In this document: positions 43,678 through 44,229 of the stretch, piece by piece
Position numbering within the stretch: position 1 is the stretch's first letter
How the letters are laid out: each line of letters starts with the position of its first letter
Assembly: GCA_029975275.1 (NCBI GenBank)
Contig: JARKPN010000125.1
Span: 1-44,229 of the forward strand
Direction: 5' to 3'
From: Geobacteraceae bacterium
GTDB lineage: Bacteria > Desulfobacterota > Desulfuromonadia > Geobacterales > Geobacteraceae
DNA: 44,229 nt
Made by a program: the position numbers and the translations under genes
Notes under the pieces: generated by a model
Database searches by the model: none
What the model was told of the DNA's origin: nothing
What the model saw: only the letters and a program-made list of their open reading frames with translations

Positions 43678-43833
43678 ATGAAGATAGTCAGTCTATTGGG
43701 AAGCCCGCGTACCAAGGGGAACAGCGCGACCATTGCCGGGCGTTTCACCGAGACCGCCGCAAAGCTCGGCGCCGAGACCAAAACCTACGGGCTGAAGAGG
43801 CGGCGCGAGCTCTCGTGGTCTGATCGCGGATAA
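43678..43833 (+). pseudogene. NADPH-dependent FMN reductase family gene with internal deletion
   Basis: The first 36 residues (MKIVSLLGSPRTKGNSATIAG, then RFTETAAKLGAETKTYGL) match the N-terminus of the NADPH-dependent FMN reductase/flavodoxin-like family, including the FMN phosphate-binding GSPR segment. After YGL, at about 43790-43795, the ORF runs out of register into RRRELSWSDRG and stops. In the adjacent frame the DNA reads AEEAARALVV and then TGA (43821-43823), which looks like the normal C-terminal helix of such a protein. So roughly the central 150 residues were deleted and the ends joined out of frame. AGGAGG precedes the ATG. Confidence 0.7.
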
Positions 43834-43846
43834 AGGAGAATCGCGA

Positions 43847-44229
43847 ATGAGGATTATCAGATACCAGCATGAAGGACACGGTCGTTACGGCATCGTCGAT
43901 GAAAAAGGCGTCCATCCCTGCGACGGCGACCCCTTTACCAGCCTGGTCCGCCAACCCAACCTGCTCGACCTTGCCGACGTGAAGCTGTTGCCGCCGGTGG
44001 AACCGCCGAACATCATCTGCCTCGGGCTCAACTACCGGGCGCACGCCGTCGAAACCGGCCATCCGCTGCCGGCCGAGCCGCTGGTCTTCATCAAGGCTAC
44101 CACCGCCCTGTGCGGCACGGGAGACCCCATTGTCCTGCCCGCGCAGTACCCGGACAGGATCGACTACGAGGCCGAGCTGGCCATCGTGATCGGCAAAAAG
44201 GCCAGGAACATTCCGGAAGACCGGGCCGA
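43847..44229 (+). CDS. Fumarylacetoacetate hydrolase family protein (partial, runs past window end)
   Basis: The first 127 residues of an FAH-family enzyme; the 3' end is outside the window. MRIIRYQHEGHGRYGIVDEKG is the short N-terminal domain. The catalytic domain begins at NIICLGLNYRAHA, then VFIKATTALCG, then DRIDYEAELAIVIGK with metal-binding acidic residues. Members hydrolyse or isomerise acylpyruvates and related 2-oxo acids (for example oxaloacetate decarboxylase or HpcE-type enzymes). AAAGGAG lies 8 bases before the ATG. It probably shares a transcript with ppsR. Confidence 0.88.
   Translation, partial: MRIIRYQHEGHGRYGIVDEKGVHPCDGDPFTSLVRQPNLLDLADVKLLPPVEPPNIICLGLNYRAHAVETGHPLPAEPLVFIKATTALCGTGDPIVLPAQYPDRIDYEAELAIVIGKKARNIPEDRA

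Overview
The window reads as chromosomal DNA of a GC-rich anaerobic deltaproteobacterium of the Geobacter/Pelobacter type (Geobacteraceae). This rests on gene content: an indolepyruvate:ferredoxin oxidoreductase, PaaK and Liv ABC operon, SelB, a beta-lysylation EF-P system, paired Hsp20 genes, and small proteins resembling ones I associate with Geobacter. The species call is inference. No rRNA, tRNA, CRISPR array or intact transposase was found.

Left part (1-17.3 kb): a small stress membrane protein, a decayed metallopeptidase gene, then mostly translation and housekeeping genes. These are selB, ada (minus strand), an HU gene, a small GSU3473-like ORF, an isolated promoter plus hairpin, a YkgJ-type cysteine-cluster protein, a SEC-C protein, then epmB facing epmA-efp, and infA. 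Next come aldehyde dehydrogenase, a class III aminotransferase overlapping a cyclic-2,3-diphosphoglycerate-synthetase-like P-loop protein, an unknown 125-residue protein, rlmD and ihfB. EpmB, EpmA and EF-P form a complete lysine-34-type modification set.

Middle (17.3-31.5 kb): a Na/Pi cotransporter overlapping ppx (phosphate and polyphosphate), then a long plus-strand operon behind a strong sigma-70-like promoter at 19979: iorA-iorB-paaK-ACT-livK1-livK2-livH-livM-livG-livF-paaK2. It fits uptake of amino acids, oxidation of aryl-pyruvates to aryl-acetyl-CoA with reduced ferredoxin, and handling of arylacetates by two ligases. A 13-bp stem-loop closes it.

Right part (31.5-44.2 kb): a minus-strand lipoprotein, two hsp20 genes, then an arsenic island: YfgJ-like zinc ribbon, arsR, arsC, a radical SAM/SPASM protein, a continuous ArsA-ArsD fusion ORF, and acr3. 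The arsR, arsC and acr3 promoters share an operator built around ATGCGGATA, so I infer an ArsR regulon of three transcription units. An AT-rich Abi-alpha (DUF4393)-like gene follows, then cfa, a palindromic repeat, the PEP synthase regulator gene, an internally deleted FMN-reductase pseudogene, and the start of a fumarylacetoacetate-hydrolase-family gene cut by the window end.

The best candidate for something undescribed is the ars island: a SPASM radical SAM enzyme sits between arsC and an ArsA-ArsD fusion under a shared operator code. The second is the aldehyde dehydrogenase / aminotransferase / cDPG-synthetase-like cluster.
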